Origin: Streptomyces sp. NBC_01275
GTDB lineage: Bacteria > Actinomycetota > Actinomycetes > Streptomycetales > Streptomycetaceae
DNA length: 64,000 bases
Reading direction: 5' to 3'
Assembly (NCBI RefSeq): GCF_026340655.1
Contig: NZ_JAPEOZ010000001.1
Location: 8,060,001 to 8,124,000, forward strand
Under the pieces are notes generated by a model, which was not told the origin of the DNA, searched no databases, and saw nothing but the letters and a program-made list of their open reading frames with translations. Position numbers and translations under genes: made by a program. Below, in pieces: positions 43,065 through 50,947 of this stretch (position 1 is its first letter; the number at the start of each line of letters is the position of its first letter).

Positions 43065-43415
43065 TCAGGTCCGGCGTCGGTCCACGTACTCGTAGACCGC
43101 GCCGTCCGGGTGCCGGACGATCAGGTTGCGGCCGGCGGGGGTCGCCACCGGACCCGCGACGATGTCCGCGCCCAGCTCGGCGAGGGTCTTGTGGGCCTCG
43201 TCGACATCCGTGACCGCGATCGTCGCCGCGACCTTGCGCAGCACCTCCAACTCGGCCTCGGGCCCGCTCATCAGCAGGAAGCAGCCCACCGCGGCCACCT
43301 CCACACCGCCCCGCTCGAAACGCAGCGCCCTGGCGCCCGCGAGCCGCTCGTAGAAGGAGACCGAGGCCTCCAGGTCGTCGACACAGACACGCAGTGTGGC
43401 TCCCAGAATGTCCAT
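43065..43415 (-). CDS. VOC (glyoxalase/bleomycin-resistance fold) protein
   Basis: 116 aa from ATG 43413-43415. Two beta-alpha-beta-beta-beta modules are visible: LRVCVDDLEASVSFYERLAG in the first and IAVTDVDEAHKTLAELGADI in the second, ending in RHPDGAVYEYVDR. Such proteins bind metals or sequester small toxins; the ligand set is not clear and no activity can be named. It ends 16 bp from the stop of the convergent arginase-like gene. Confidence 0.83.
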   Translation of the reverse strand: MDILGATLRVCVDDLEASVSFYERLAGARALRFERGGVEVAAVGCFLLMSGPEAELEVLRKVAATIAVTDVDEAHKTLAELGADIVAGPVATPAGRNLIVRHPDGAVYEYVDRRRT

Positions 43416-43537
43416 GGCGTCGAGCCTAGTTGGGGCGGTCGGGGGAGAGGGGACCCCTTCACGAATCCCCTTCACGGGTCCACGGCCCCGCCCGGACCAT
43501 GGAGTTAGGCGGCGGCGACGGCGGGTACCCGGCGGCC

Positions 43538-43879
43538 ATGGAGCACAGGAAACAAGGGGAACACCCGGAGCGTCTCGCCGCGGCTGTCGCACTGGTGGTG
43601 GGACTGGGGATCGGGCTCGGACTGGGGCAGGGGCTCGGCGGCGGTCTGCCGGGCTGGGCGGCCGCGGTGATCGTCGCGGCGGCCCTCGGCATGGTGGTGT
43701 ACGCGCTGCGCGGCGGCCCGGGCCGGCCTGGGCGCGTCATCGGCGGTACGCCGCCGGCCGGGCCGCCCGGAGGCCTGGGCCTGCCGTACCCGCCCCTGCC
43801 GGACGCGGACCTGCCGCACCCCGGTGCGGCGCCCCGCCCGGACGACATCGACCCCGAGGCCCCGCAACGGCAGGGGTGA
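43538..43879 (+). CDS. Small membrane protein with Pro-rich tail
   Basis: 113 aa from ATG 43538. After a polar start (EHRKQGEHPERL) two hydrophobic helices follow: AAAVALVVGLGIGLGLGQGL and WAAAVIVAAALGMVVYAL. The remaining ~50 residues are Gly/Pro-rich (GTPPAGPPGGLGLPYPPLP) and probably unfolded. No family is recognised. The GC skew and codon use resemble neighbours, so it looks like a real gene. The spacing to the gvp gene (162 bp) is too large to be sure of an operon. Confidence 0.6.
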   Translation: MEHRKQGEHPERLAAAVALVVGLGIGLGLGQGLGGGLPGWAAAVIVAAALGMVVYALRGGPGRPGRVIGGTPPAGPPGGLGLPYPPLPDADLPHPGAAPRPDDIDPEAPQRQG

Positions 43880-44041
43880 GACGCTGTGGGGTGCGGTGTG
43901 CGCGCCGGGCGGAAGGGGCCGAGGCGGCGAGGCGCGGGATGCCGGGGACGACGGCCGGGTGGACGATGTGGAGTACGAGGAGGAGCCCGTGCGGCGAGGG
44001 GCCGTAGGCCGAGGGCGGACGGAGAAGGCGGAGGAGTCGTC

Positions 44042-44731
44042 ATGACCGGACTGCGGTACGTCTACGCCGTCTGCCGGCCCCTCGACGCGCCCCTGCAGAC
44101 CGCTCTGACGGGAGTGGCGGGCGATCCGCCCAGACTGCTCACCCACCATGGCCTGATCGCCGTCGTCAGCCATGTCCCGGAGCGGGACTTCGCCGAGGAG
44201 CCCCTGCGCCGTCGTTCGGAAGACCCCGACTGGCTCACCGCGACCGCCCGCGCCCACGAGCAGGTGATCGACGCGCTCACGGCCGTCACCACGCCGCTGC
44301 CGCTCCGGCTCGCCACCGTGTTCCGCGACGACAGCGGGGTGCGCGTGATGATGGAGGAGCGCGAGGAGGAGTTCCGCCGCACCCTGGGCCGGCTCGCGGG
44401 GCGGGTCGAGTGGAGGGTGAAGGCGTATGCCGAGGCTGAATCCGAGGCCGAATCCGAATCCGGGGCCGAGCAGTTCGCCGACCGGCTGCACCTCAAGCTG
44501 GCCGCGCACGCCGACTCGGCCCGTCTGCACCCTTCCGCCAAGGCTCCCGGCACGGCTTTCGGGCGGAACGTCCTGAACGCCGCCTATCTGGTGCCGCGCG
44601 CCGACTCCGAGGAATTCGTGGAAATCGTGCAGCGCGCGAAGAATGCGGAATCGAGAATGCGGGTGGAACTCTCCGGCCCCTGGGCGGCCTATTCCTTCGT
44701 GGAAGCGGGCGAGGGGAGCCCACGGCCGTAA
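44042..44731 (+). CDS. Orphan gas-vesicle protein GvpF/GvpL
   Basis: 229 aa from ATG 44042, SD GGAGGAG. GvpL/F signs: YVYAVCRPLDAPLQTALTGV, HHGLIAVVSHVPERDF, LTATARAHEQVIDALTAV, PLPLRLATVFRDDSGVRVMM and a C-terminal RVELSGPWAAYSFVEA. In gas-vesicle assembly GvpF/L helps nucleate the GvpA shell. No gvpA, gvpN, gvpO or other gvp gene is in the window, so this copy stands apart from a gvp cluster. A short frame just upstream ends in ESS-stop with its TGA overlapping the ATG (ATGA), and might be a decayed partner. Residues ~133-145 are a small Glu/Ala/Ser repeat. Confidence 0.88.
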   Translation: MTGLRYVYAVCRPLDAPLQTALTGVAGDPPRLLTHHGLIAVVSHVPERDFAEEPLRRRSEDPDWLTATARAHEQVIDALTAVTTPLPLRLATVFRDDSGVRVMMEEREEEFRRTLGRLAGRVEWRVKAYAEAESEAESESGAEQFADRLHLKLAAHADSARLHPSAKAPGTAFGRNVLNAAYLVPRADSEEFVEIVQRAKNAESRMRVELSGPWAAYSFVEAGEGSPRP

Positions 44732-44757
44732 TGGCGCGCCGTGGACTCCCCTCGCCC
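44707..44757. terminator. Bidirectional terminator overlapping the gvpF/L stop
   Basis: Two 19-nt arms (44707-44725 and 44739-44757) pair with one mismatch around a 13-nt loop that holds the TAA stop. The convergent 56-aa gene stops at 44797. It probably stops transcripts from both sides. Confidence 0.8.
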
Positions 44758-44796
44758 CTCTCTGCGATCGACTCGCCGACCTCTACGATCGACGAT

Positions 44797-44967
44797 TCAC
44801 CACCGGTACCAACGGCTCTTGCCTCCCGACGCGGAGGTCCCGCGGAAGAGGAATCCGAGCAGCCAGACGATGAGAACGACGATCGCGATCCACCAGAGCA
44901 ACTTCACCGCGAATCCGATGCCGAAAAGCAGCAGCACCAGCAGCAGGACGAGCAGGATGGGAACCAT
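44797..44967 (-). CDS. 56-aa hydrophobic membrane protein
   Basis: ATG 44965-44967 follows an excellent AGGAGG site; stop TGA at 44797-44799. The sequence begins MVPILLVLLLVLLLFGIGFA, continues with a second helix (LLWWIAIVVLIVWLLGFLF) and ends in a basic aromatic tail GGKSRWYRW. I recognise it as a very common Streptomyces small hydrophobic protein, usually annotated only as such. The tail suggests a cytoplasmic C-terminus. It is 43 bp downstream of the methyltransferase gene on the same strand, so co-transcription is possible. Confidence 0.85.
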   Translation of the reverse strand: MVPILLVLLLVLLLFGIGFAVKLLWWIAIVVLIVWLLGFLFRGTSASGGKSRWYRW

Positions 44968-45010
44968 GATGTGAACCTCCTGCCAATCCGGGTGTCCCGG
45001 ATTCCGCGAA

Positions 45011-45832
45011 TCAGGCGTCTTTACGGCACAGAATCTCGCCGTGCAGGACGCTGAACCAGCCGTCCTCCTGCTCGCCCCACTCCCGCCACGCCTGCGCCAC
45101 GGCCCGCAGCTGCTCCACGGTGGCGTGCCCGCCCTCGACGGCGCGCTCCGCGTACGCGGAGGCCAGCGTGCGGTCGGCCCACAGGCCGCTCCACCACGCC
45201 CGCTCTTCGGCGGTGCTGAACGTCCAGGTGCCGGAGGTGGCCGTGATGTCCGTGAACCCGGCGGCCAGCGCCCAGGACTTCAGCCGGCGTCCGGCGTCCG
45301 GTTCGCCGCCGTTGGCCCGGGACACCCGCTGGTAGAGGTCCAGCCAGTCGTCCATGCCAGGCGACTCGGGGTACCAGACCATCGCCGCGTAGTCCGCGTC
45401 CCGGACCGCCACGTACCCTCCCGGCTTCGTCACCCGCCGTATCTCGCGCAGCGCCTGCACCGGGTCGCCCACGTGCTGGAGCACCTGGTGGGCGTGGACC
45501 ACGCAGAACGTGTCGTCCGGGAAGTCCAGGGCGTGGACGTCCGCGACGGCGAAGTCGACGTTCGTCAGGCCCCGCTCCTCGGCCGTGGCCCGGGCCTGTT
45601 CCAGGATTCCCGGCGCGTGGTCCACGGCCGTGACGTGCCCGTCGGGGACCAGCGCCGCCAGGTCGGCGGTGATGGTGCCCGGTCCGCAGCCGACGTCCAG
45701 AACCTTCATGTGGGGCTTCAGGGAGCCGAGCAGGTAGGCGGCCGAGTTGGCGGCGGTCCGCCAGGTGTGCGAACGCAGCACCGACTCGTGGTGCCCGTGC
45801 GTGTAGACGGCGGATTCCTGTGCTTTCGGCAT
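45011..45832 (-). CDS. Class I SAM-dependent methyltransferase (UbiE/MenG-like)
   Basis: 273 aa from ATG 45830-45832. SAM-binding motifs: KVLDVGCGPGTITADLAALV, VTAVDHAPGILEQARA, VDFAVADVHALDFPDDTFCV and VLQHVGDPVQALREIRRVTK then PGG. The N-terminal YTHGHHESVLRSHTWRTAAN and the C-terminal part (FTDITATSGTWTFSTAEERA) are typical of Streptomyces relatives of ubiquinone/menaquinone methyltransferases, though those act in quinone synthesis and this one has no quinone genes near it. Substrate unknown. A perfect palindrome lies about 100 bp upstream of the start. Confidence 0.87.
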   Translation of the reverse strand: MPKAQESAVYTHGHHESVLRSHTWRTAANSAAYLLGSLKPHMKVLDVGCGPGTITADLAALVPDGHVTAVDHAPGILEQARATAEERGLTNVDFAVADVHALDFPDDTFCVVHAHQVLQHVGDPVQALREIRRVTKPGGYVAVRDADYAAMVWYPESPGMDDWLDLYQRVSRANGGEPDAGRRLKSWALAAGFTDITATSGTWTFSTAEERAWWSGLWADRTLASAYAERAVEGGHATVEQLRAVAQAWREWGEQEDGWFSVLHGEILCRKDA

Positions 45833-45933
45833 GGCTCTCCCTACCCCTCGTCGACGAACCGGGTCCCCCGGAGCGATGACGACACCGTACGCTCGTCGGC
45901 CGCATCGTGAGACCATTTGTTTTGCCATGTGGA

Positions 45934-45948
45934 CTGACGATACGTCAG
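45934..45948. promoter_or_regulatory. Operator-like palindrome between divergent genes
   Basis: CTGACG-ata-CGTCAG, a perfect 6+3+6 inverted repeat, lies in the 223-bp region between the methyltransferase (minus) and the histidine phosphatase gene (plus). It is close to ATTTGTTTTGCC, an AT-rich stretch that could belong to a promoter. No dedicated regulator gene is next to it. Confidence 0.45.
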
Positions 45949-46055
45949 ATCCTGTCCCCCGCTGTCTCTTTCCAGCCTGGTCCGGCGTGGCCCACGGGTA
46001 CGCTGGCGTGGCCGTTTCCCGAGTGGGGGCGGCATCCGACACCGGAGGTCACCGC

Positions 46056-46718
46056 ATGCGTCTGCTGCTCATCCGTCACGGTCAGACTCCCGCGAACGTG
46101 GACTACGTCCTGGACACCGCCGTCCCGGGCCCGGGCCTGACCGCACTCGGCGAACAGCAGGCGGCCGCGCTGCCCGCTGCCCTCGCCCACGAGGACATCG
46201 AGGCCCTCTACGCCTCCACCCTCGTCCGCACCCAGCTCACCGCCGCCCCGCTGGCCGCCGCCCGCGGTCTCGACGTCCTCGTCCGCGACGGCATACGCGA
46301 GATCACCGCGGGCGACGTGGAGGGGCTGCCCGGCGGCTCCGGGGTCGGCGACCGCTACATGCGCACGGTGTTCGCCTGGGCGGCCGGCGAGGTCGAGCTG
46401 CGCATGCCCGGCGGGGAGGACGGCGTCGAGTTCCTCGCCCGGTACGACGCCGTGGTCGCCGAGGCCGCGGCGAGCGGCGCGGGGACGGTCGCCCTGGTCA
46501 GCCACGGCGCGGCGATCCGGGTCTGGTCCGCGGCCCGCGCCCACAACGTCGACGTGCCCTTCGCCGCCGCCCACCGTCTCGACAACACGGGCGTGGTGAT
46601 CCTCGAAGGCTCCCCGCAGGACGGCTGGAAGGCCCTCTCCTGGGCGGGCGCGACGGTGACGCCGGCCGGCGAGGGCGGACCGGCGGGCCGGCCGGTGGAG
46701 GGCGCCGACGGCGACTGA
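46056..46718 (+). CDS. Histidine phosphatase (phosphoglycerate-mutase-like)
   Basis: 220 aa from ATG 46056. The branch-1 histidine phosphatase motif RHG (Arg7-His8-Gly9 in LLIRHGQTPANVDY), IEALYASTLVRTQLTA, Glu in IREITAGDVEGLPGG and the second His in ALVSHGAAIRVW are intact. The family covers phosphatases and phosphoglycerate mutases; the absence of the mutase insertion suggests a phosphatase. The last 25 residues are Gly/Ala/Pro-rich. It is followed by the ABC-F gene 108 bp downstream; co-transcription is uncertain. Confidence 0.9.
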   Translation: MRLLLIRHGQTPANVDYVLDTAVPGPGLTALGEQQAAALPAALAHEDIEALYASTLVRTQLTAAPLAAARGLDVLVRDGIREITAGDVEGLPGGSGVGDRYMRTVFAWAAGEVELRMPGGEDGVEFLARYDAVVAEAAASGAGTVALVSHGAAIRVWSAARAHNVDVPFAAAHRLDNTGVVILEGSPQDGWKALSWAGATVTPAGEGGPAGRPVEGADGD

Positions 46719-46826
46719 CCCGCCCCGGCCCCTGCCGGTACCCCGCCGCGAGTCGAGTACCGCGCCCCCTGCCAGCGCCGATATCGGTTTGCCGCATCCT
46801 GTGGGCGGCCCGCAGAATGCGTCCTC

Positions 46827-48446
46827 ATGGGACATCTGGAAGCCGCGCACCTCGAGTACTACCTCCCCGACGGGAGGACGTTGCTCGGCGACGTGTCCTT
46901 CCGGGTGGGGGAAGGGGCCGTGGTCGCCCTGGTCGGGCCGAACGGCGCGGGCAAGACGACCCTGCTGCGGCTGATCTCGGGTGAGCTGAAACCGCACGGC
47001 GGGACCGTCACCGTCAGTGGCGGCCTGGGCGTGATGCGTCAGTTCGTGGGCTCCGTACGGGACGAGACGACCGTACGCGACCTGCTCGTCTCCGTGGCCC
47101 CGCCGCGCATCCGCGAGGTCGCGCGGGAAGTCGACAAGGCCGAGCACGCCATCATGACCGTCGACGACGAAGCGGCCCAGCTCCAGTACGCGCAGGCCCT
47201 CAGCGACTGGGCCGAGGTGCGCGGGTACGAGTTCGAGACGCTCTGGGACATGTGCACCATGGCCGCGCTCGGCGTGCCCTACGACAAGGCGCAGTTCCGG
47301 GTCGTGCGCACGCTCTCCGGAGGCGAGCAGAAGCGGCTGGTGCTGGAGGCGCTGCTGCGCGGCGGCGACGAGGTGCTGCTGCTCGACGAGCCTGACAACT
47401 ACCTCGACGTGCCCGGCAAGCGATGGCTGGAGGAGCGGCTGAAGGAGACCCGCAAGACGGTCCTGTTCGTCTCCCACGACCGCGAACTCCTCTCCCGCGC
47501 CGCCGAGAAGATCGTCTCCGTCGAACCGGGCCCGGCCGGCGCCGACGCCTGGGTGCACGGCAGCGGCTTCGCCACCTACCACGAGGCCCGCCGCGCACGC
47601 TTCGCCCGTTTCGAGGAGTTGCGCAGACGCTGGGACGAGAAGCACGCCCAGCTGAAGAAGCTCGTCCTGAACCTCCGTCAGGCCGCCTCCATCAGCCACG
47701 AGTTGGCCTCCCGCTACGCCGCCGCCCAGACCCGGCTGCGCAAGTTCGAGGAGGCGGGCCCGCCGCCGGAGCCGCCGCGCGAGCAGGACATCACCATGCG
47801 GCTCAAGGGCGGCCGCACCGGCGTAAGGGCCGTCACCTGCAAGGGACTTGAGCTCACCGGCCTGATGAAACCCTTCGACCTGGAGGTCTTCTACGGCGAA
47901 CGGGTCGCCGTCCTCGGCTCCAACGGCTCCGGCAAGTCGCACTTCCTGCGGCTGCTCGCCGGCGACACCGTCGCGCACACCGGGGAGTGGAAGCTCGGGG
48001 CGCGGGTCGTGCCCGGACACTTCGCGCAGACCCACGCCCACCCCGAGCTCCAGGGCCGTGCCCTCCTGGACATCCTGTGGCAGGAGCACTCCCAGGACCG
48101 GGGCGCGGCCATGTCCCGGCTGCGCCGCTACGAGCTGACCCAGCAGGCCGAGCAGACCTTCGAGCGGCTCTCCGGCGGCCAGCAGGCCCGCTTCCAGATC
48201 CTGCTCCTCGAACTGCAGGGCGTCACGGCCCTGCTCCTCGACGAGCCGACCGACAACCTCGACCTGGAGTCCGCCGAGGCCCTCCAGGAAGGCCTGGAGG
48301 CCTTCGACGGGACCGTCCTCGCCGTCACCCACGACCGCTGGTTCGCCCGCTCCTTCGACCGCTATCTGGTCTTCGGCAGCGACGGCCGGGTCCGGGAGAC
48401 GGCCGAGCCCGTGTGGGACGAGCGCCGGGTGGAGCGCGCGCGATAG
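46827..48446 (+). CDS. ABC-F family ATP-binding protein
   Basis: 539 aa, no transmembrane segments: a duplicated ABC ATPase. NBD1: Walker A GPNGAGKTTLL, signature LSGGEQ, Walker B LLLDEPDNYLD. NBD2: Walker A GSNGSGKSHFLR, LSGGQQ and LLLDEPTDNLD. Between them is a ~75-residue charged linker (RFEELRRRWDEKHAQLKKLV), shorter than in EttA-type arms. ABC-F proteins act on ribosomes as translation factors or antibiotic-protection proteins. The unusual DEPDNYLD/DEPTDNLD in place of DEPTNHLD marks a distinct subgroup. No antibiotic biosynthesis gene is nearby, so a housekeeping role is as likely as resistance. Its stop lies in a repeat tract. Confidence 0.88.
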   Translation: MGHLEAAHLEYYLPDGRTLLGDVSFRVGEGAVVALVGPNGAGKTTLLRLISGELKPHGGTVTVSGGLGVMRQFVGSVRDETTVRDLLVSVAPPRIREVAREVDKAEHAIMTVDDEAAQLQYAQALSDWAEVRGYEFETLWDMCTMAALGVPYDKAQFRVVRTLSGGEQKRLVLEALLRGGDEVLLLDEPDNYLDVPGKRWLEERLKETRKTVLFVSHDRELLSRAAEKIVSVEPGPAGADAWVHGSGFATYHEARRARFARFEELRRRWDEKHAQLKKLVLNLRQAASISHELASRYAAAQTRLRKFEEAGPPPEPPREQDITMRLKGGRTGVRAVTCKGLELTGLMKPFDLEVFYGERVAVLGSNGSGKSHFLRLLAGDTVAHTGEWKLGARVVPGHFAQTHAHPELQGRALLDILWQEHSQDRGAAMSRLRRYELTQQAEQTFERLSGGQQARFQILLLELQGVTALLLDEPTDNLDLESAEALQEGLEAFDGTVLAVTHDRWFARSFDRYLVFGSDGRVRETAEPVWDERRVERAR

Positions 48447-48520
48447 GTCCCTGCGTACCGCGACAGGTCCCGGCGTACGGCGACAGGTCCCGGCGTACCG
48501 CGACAGGTCCCGGCGTACGG
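48441..48520 (+). repeat. Four 20-bp tandem repeats starting in the stop codon of the ABC-F gene
   Basis: Four consecutive 20-mers of the form cgacaggtcccggcgtaccg begin at 48441. The first (cgataggtccctgcgtaccg) contains the TAG stop 48444-48446; in copies 2-4 TAG has become CAG. Copies 2-4 differ from each other at only one or two positions. Confidence 0.92.
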
Positions 48521-48594
48521 AGGCCCTACGGGCTGAATGTTCGTACAGTGGAGGGGAAGCACTGGCAAACGCACGCGACGAGCGGGGTGCCACC

Positions 48595-48933
48595 ATGACC
48601 GGAGTCGACCCTGCGCGCCTGGACGACCAGCAGCTCATGAAGGAGCTCGCGACGATCCACCGCACGCGCCACGACACTCTGCTCTACGGCTCGAACGACG
48701 CACTGCGGGCCCACAACGACCGCATGGCCCGGCTCGAGGGCGAGTACCTGCGCCGCAACCCGCGCCGCTTCGTCTCCGCCGGCCGCACCCGCGAGGGGGC
48801 CCGGGAGCGCACCGCCGCGGTGAACGGCGGCCGGCCGCGACCGACCCCGGCCACAGGCGCTCGGGCCGCCGACGCCCCGGTCGGCAAGTGGGGTCAGGGG
48901 ACGACGGGCGGCGGGAGCCCCGCCGGGGCGTAG
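48595..48933 (+). CDS. DUF6158 family protein
   Basis: 112 aa. The N-terminal 60 residues (LDDQQLMKELATIHRTRHDT, ALRAHNDRMARLEGEYLRR) form a helical hairpin conserved in Streptomyces and labelled DUF6158. The rest (residues ~65-112) is low-complexity Ala/Gly/Pro/Arg and probably disordered. No enzymatic motif is seen; the helical pair could be a protein-interaction module. It lies between the ABC-F gene and the sigma factor on the same strand, with gaps too large for certain operon membership. Confidence 0.75.
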   Translation: MTGVDPARLDDQQLMKELATIHRTRHDTLLYGSNDALRAHNDRMARLEGEYLRRNPRRFVSAGRTREGARERTAAVNGGRPRPTPATGARAADAPVGKWGQGTTGGGSPAGA

Positions 48934-49144
48934 CCCGGAAGGTGTTTGCGGGCGGAGGCCCGGGGCAGGCGCGTCACAGTGCTTCTGACCGGAGCACGTC
49001 CGTGGGAGGCCGTGCGTCCCGGCCCCTGGCTCCCGGCCCCCGCACGCCCGGTCGGGCCGCCGCCGCGCCGCCGCGCTTTCACAGTGACGCGCTTCCACGG
49101 TGACCGGCCAACCCTGAGCATCGCCAAGGGAGTTGCTACGCACC

Positions 49145-49939
49145 ATGCGAAACCGAGCGAGCGCGAAGCACCACCCGCACCATGACGCCCCCGACACCGC
49201 CGACGCCTTCCGCCGGCTCGCCGCGCTGCCGCCGGGCCCCCAGCGCGACCGCCTCCGCAGCCAGGTCGTCGAGGCCTGGCTGCCCATGGCCGACCGCCTC
49301 GCCGGCCGCTTCCGCAGCCGCGGGGAGAACCTCGAGGACCTGCGCCAGGTCGCGGCCCTCGGCCTGGTCAAGGCCGTCGACCGCTACGACCCCGAGCGCG
49401 GACACGCGTTCGAGAGCTATGCCGTGCCCACCGTCACCGGGGAGATCAAGCGGCACTTCCGCGACCACCTGTGGACCCTGCACGTGCCCCGCCGGGTCCA
49501 GGACCTGCGCAACCGCGTCCGCTTCGCCTGCCAGGACCTGTCGCAGACCGTCGTCGGCCGCCGGCCCACCGTCGCCGAGATCGCCGAGCACGCGCAGCTC
49601 GGCGAGGACGACGTCCGCACCGGCCTGGAAGCGCTGGAGAGCTACACCGCGCTGTCCCTGGACGCGGAGCTGCCGGGCGGCGAGGGCGGGTACGCGCTGG
49701 CCGACACCCTGGGCTGCGCCGACCCCGCGCTCGACACCGTCGTCGACCGCGAGGCGGTCCGGCCTCGGCTGGCCGCACTGCCCGAGCGGGAGCGGGCGAT
49801 CTTGTACATGCGGTTCTTCGCGGACATGACGCAGAGCCGGATCGCCGAGCAGCTGGGGATCTCGCAGATGCATGTGTCCCGGCTGATCAGCCATTGCTGC
49901 AACCGGTTACGGGAACAGGTCCTGAGGGACGTCGCGTAA
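49145..49939 (+). CDS. SigB/SigF/SigG-type RNA polymerase sigma factor
   Basis: 264 aa from ATG 49145; a TTG four codons upstream is an alternative, and AAGGGAG ends 14 bp before the ATG. Sigma-70 group 3 regions: 2 (LRQVAALGLVKAVDRYDPER, GHAFESYAVPTVTGEIKRHF, RDHLWTLHVPRRVQDLRNRV), 3 (PTVAEIAEHAQLGEDDV) and 4 (LPERERAILYMRFFADMTQS then RIAEQLGISQMHVSRL). This is the stress/sporulation SigB/F/G family of Streptomyces, normally held by anti-sigma factors controlled by anti-anti-sigma proteins. No anti-sigma gene adjoins it. The PP2C/kinase at 30606 is a possible regulator in trans. Confidence 0.92.
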   Translation: MRNRASAKHHPHHDAPDTADAFRRLAALPPGPQRDRLRSQVVEAWLPMADRLAGRFRSRGENLEDLRQVAALGLVKAVDRYDPERGHAFESYAVPTVTGEIKRHFRDHLWTLHVPRRVQDLRNRVRFACQDLSQTVVGRRPTVAEIAEHAQLGEDDVRTGLEALESYTALSLDAELPGGEGGYALADTLGCADPALDTVVDREAVRPRLAALPERERAILYMRFFADMTQSRIAEQLGISQMHVSRLISHCCNRLREQVLRDVA

Positions 49940-49940
49940 G

Positions 49941-49985
49941 GCCGTGCAGAAGAAAGCCGTACAGGAGAAGTCGCACAGAAAAAAG
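49941..49985 (+). repeat. Three 15-bp repeats after the sigma-factor gene
   Basis: gccgtgcagaagaaa, gccgtacaggagaag and tcgcacagaaaaaag follow each other directly, starting two bases after the TAA stop (49937-49939). They are A-rich for this genome. Unlike most neighbours the stop codon is not itself repeated. Confidence 0.7.
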
Positions 49986-50112
49986 TCACCCGGTTGGAGG
50001 CTCCCGTCCCGCTAATGGTGTCCGGCCGCGCGCGGCCCGGCCTCCTGCGGGCTGTGATGGCTGCGGGGCATGAACGCCGTGCCCCGCAGTCGCCGGCCGA
50101 AGGAGCCGTCCC

Positions 50113-50859
50113 ATGCGCCGCAGCCCCACCGCCCCTTTTCTCTCCGCCGCCGCCCTGGCCGGTGTCCTGCTGGTCACCGTCGCTCCGGCCGCGTCGGCGG
50201 ACCCGGCGGCGGAGGTCGGCCCGGGCAGCGTCTCCCCGGGCGGCAGCGTCACCGTCTCCGTCTCCTGCGACCCCCTCGACGGGATCGCCCCCGAGAGCAT
50301 CGACGCCACCTCGCGGGCCTTCGACGAAGGCGCGGTCACGCTGACCAAGGTCCCCGGCGACGACGCGGCGGCAGCCGGTCCCGCCTACCGGGGCACCGCC
50401 CGCATCCCCTCCGCCGACGGCCTCGACGTCAGCCCGGAGGCGGTCGGCCCGGACTCCGCCTGGACCGTCGACGGCACCTGCCCGGCGCCGCCCGGCGGGC
50501 AGGGCAGGCCGTGGAGCGCCACCTTCGACGTCACCCACGGCGGCGCGGCCCAGCCGTGCGCCGAGGTCCCCGCCAGACCGGCCCAGCCCGTCCAGCCCGC
50601 CCAGCCCGGCCGGTCCTACGACACTCCCCGCGACCCTGCCTACGACACTCCCCGCGACCCTGCCCACGACACCTCCCACGACGCTCCCCGCGACGTCTCC
50701 TGCGCCCCCGCGACCGTCGAGCACGGCGTCCGGGCCGGCGAGGGAGGGGCCTTCACCGGCTCCGTCCCCGCACTCGTCGCCGGCGGTCTGCTGATCGCCG
50801 GCGCGGTCGCCGCGGCCGTGCACCGGCTGCGCCGTCGCAGCCCCGCGGCGGACGCCTGA
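50113..50859 (+). CDS. Secreted, C-terminally membrane-anchored protein with repeat region
   Basis: 248 aa. N-terminal signal peptide (residues 1-30, cleavage near ASA-D), a ~125-residue extracellular domain starting VGPGSVSPGGSVTVSVSCDP with paired cysteines, a repeat-rich Pro/Asp region (~155-200), then one transmembrane helix GSVPALVAGGLLIAGAVAAA and a short Arg-rich cytoplasmic tail. This layout is typical of Streptomyces cell-surface proteins. There is no LPXTG sorting signal, so anchoring is by the helix. The domain family is unknown to me, and no neighbour suggests a function. Confidence 0.7.
   Translation: MRRSPTAPFLSAAALAGVLLVTVAPAASADPAAEVGPGSVSPGGSVTVSVSCDPLDGIAPESIDATSRAFDEGAVTLTKVPGDDAAAAGPAYRGTARIPSADGLDVSPEAVGPDSAWTVDGTCPAPPGGQGRPWSATFDVTHGGAAQPCAEVPARPAQPVQPAQPGRSYDTPRDPAYDTPRDPAHDTSHDAPRDVSCAPATVEHGVRAGEGGAFTGSVPALVAGGLLIAGAVAAAVHRLRRRSPAADA
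50617..50700 (+). repeat. 24-bp in-frame repeats in the surface protein gene
   Basis: Two perfect 24-bp copies (50617-50640, 50641-50664) code for YDTPRDPA. Partial third and fourth copies follow (HDTSHDAPRD). Upstream, three 9-bp units code for Gln-Pro-Val/Ala-type triplets. The region joins the extracellular domain to the membrane helix. Confidence 0.85.
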
Positions 50860-50947
50860 CCCCGCAGGGCGATCAGGGCCCGCTGGGCACCCACGGCCCG
50901 CTCATCCTCGTACGAGACACCCTGGGACCGACTGCGCGGAGGACCAC

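Noticed and set aside
48441-48520. CRISPR-like repeat array
   Set aside because: Units are contiguous 20-mers without spacers, and no cas gene is nearby.
48520-48560. SOS-like half site (gaatgttcgtac) before the DUF6158 gene
   Set aside because: Only one arm matches and the other half of the palindrome is missing.
45945-48677. 910-codon open frame on the minus strand opposite the phosphatase and ABC-F genes
   Set aside because: It is the antisense shadow of two well-supported genes; high GC makes such frames common and it has no recognisable domain.
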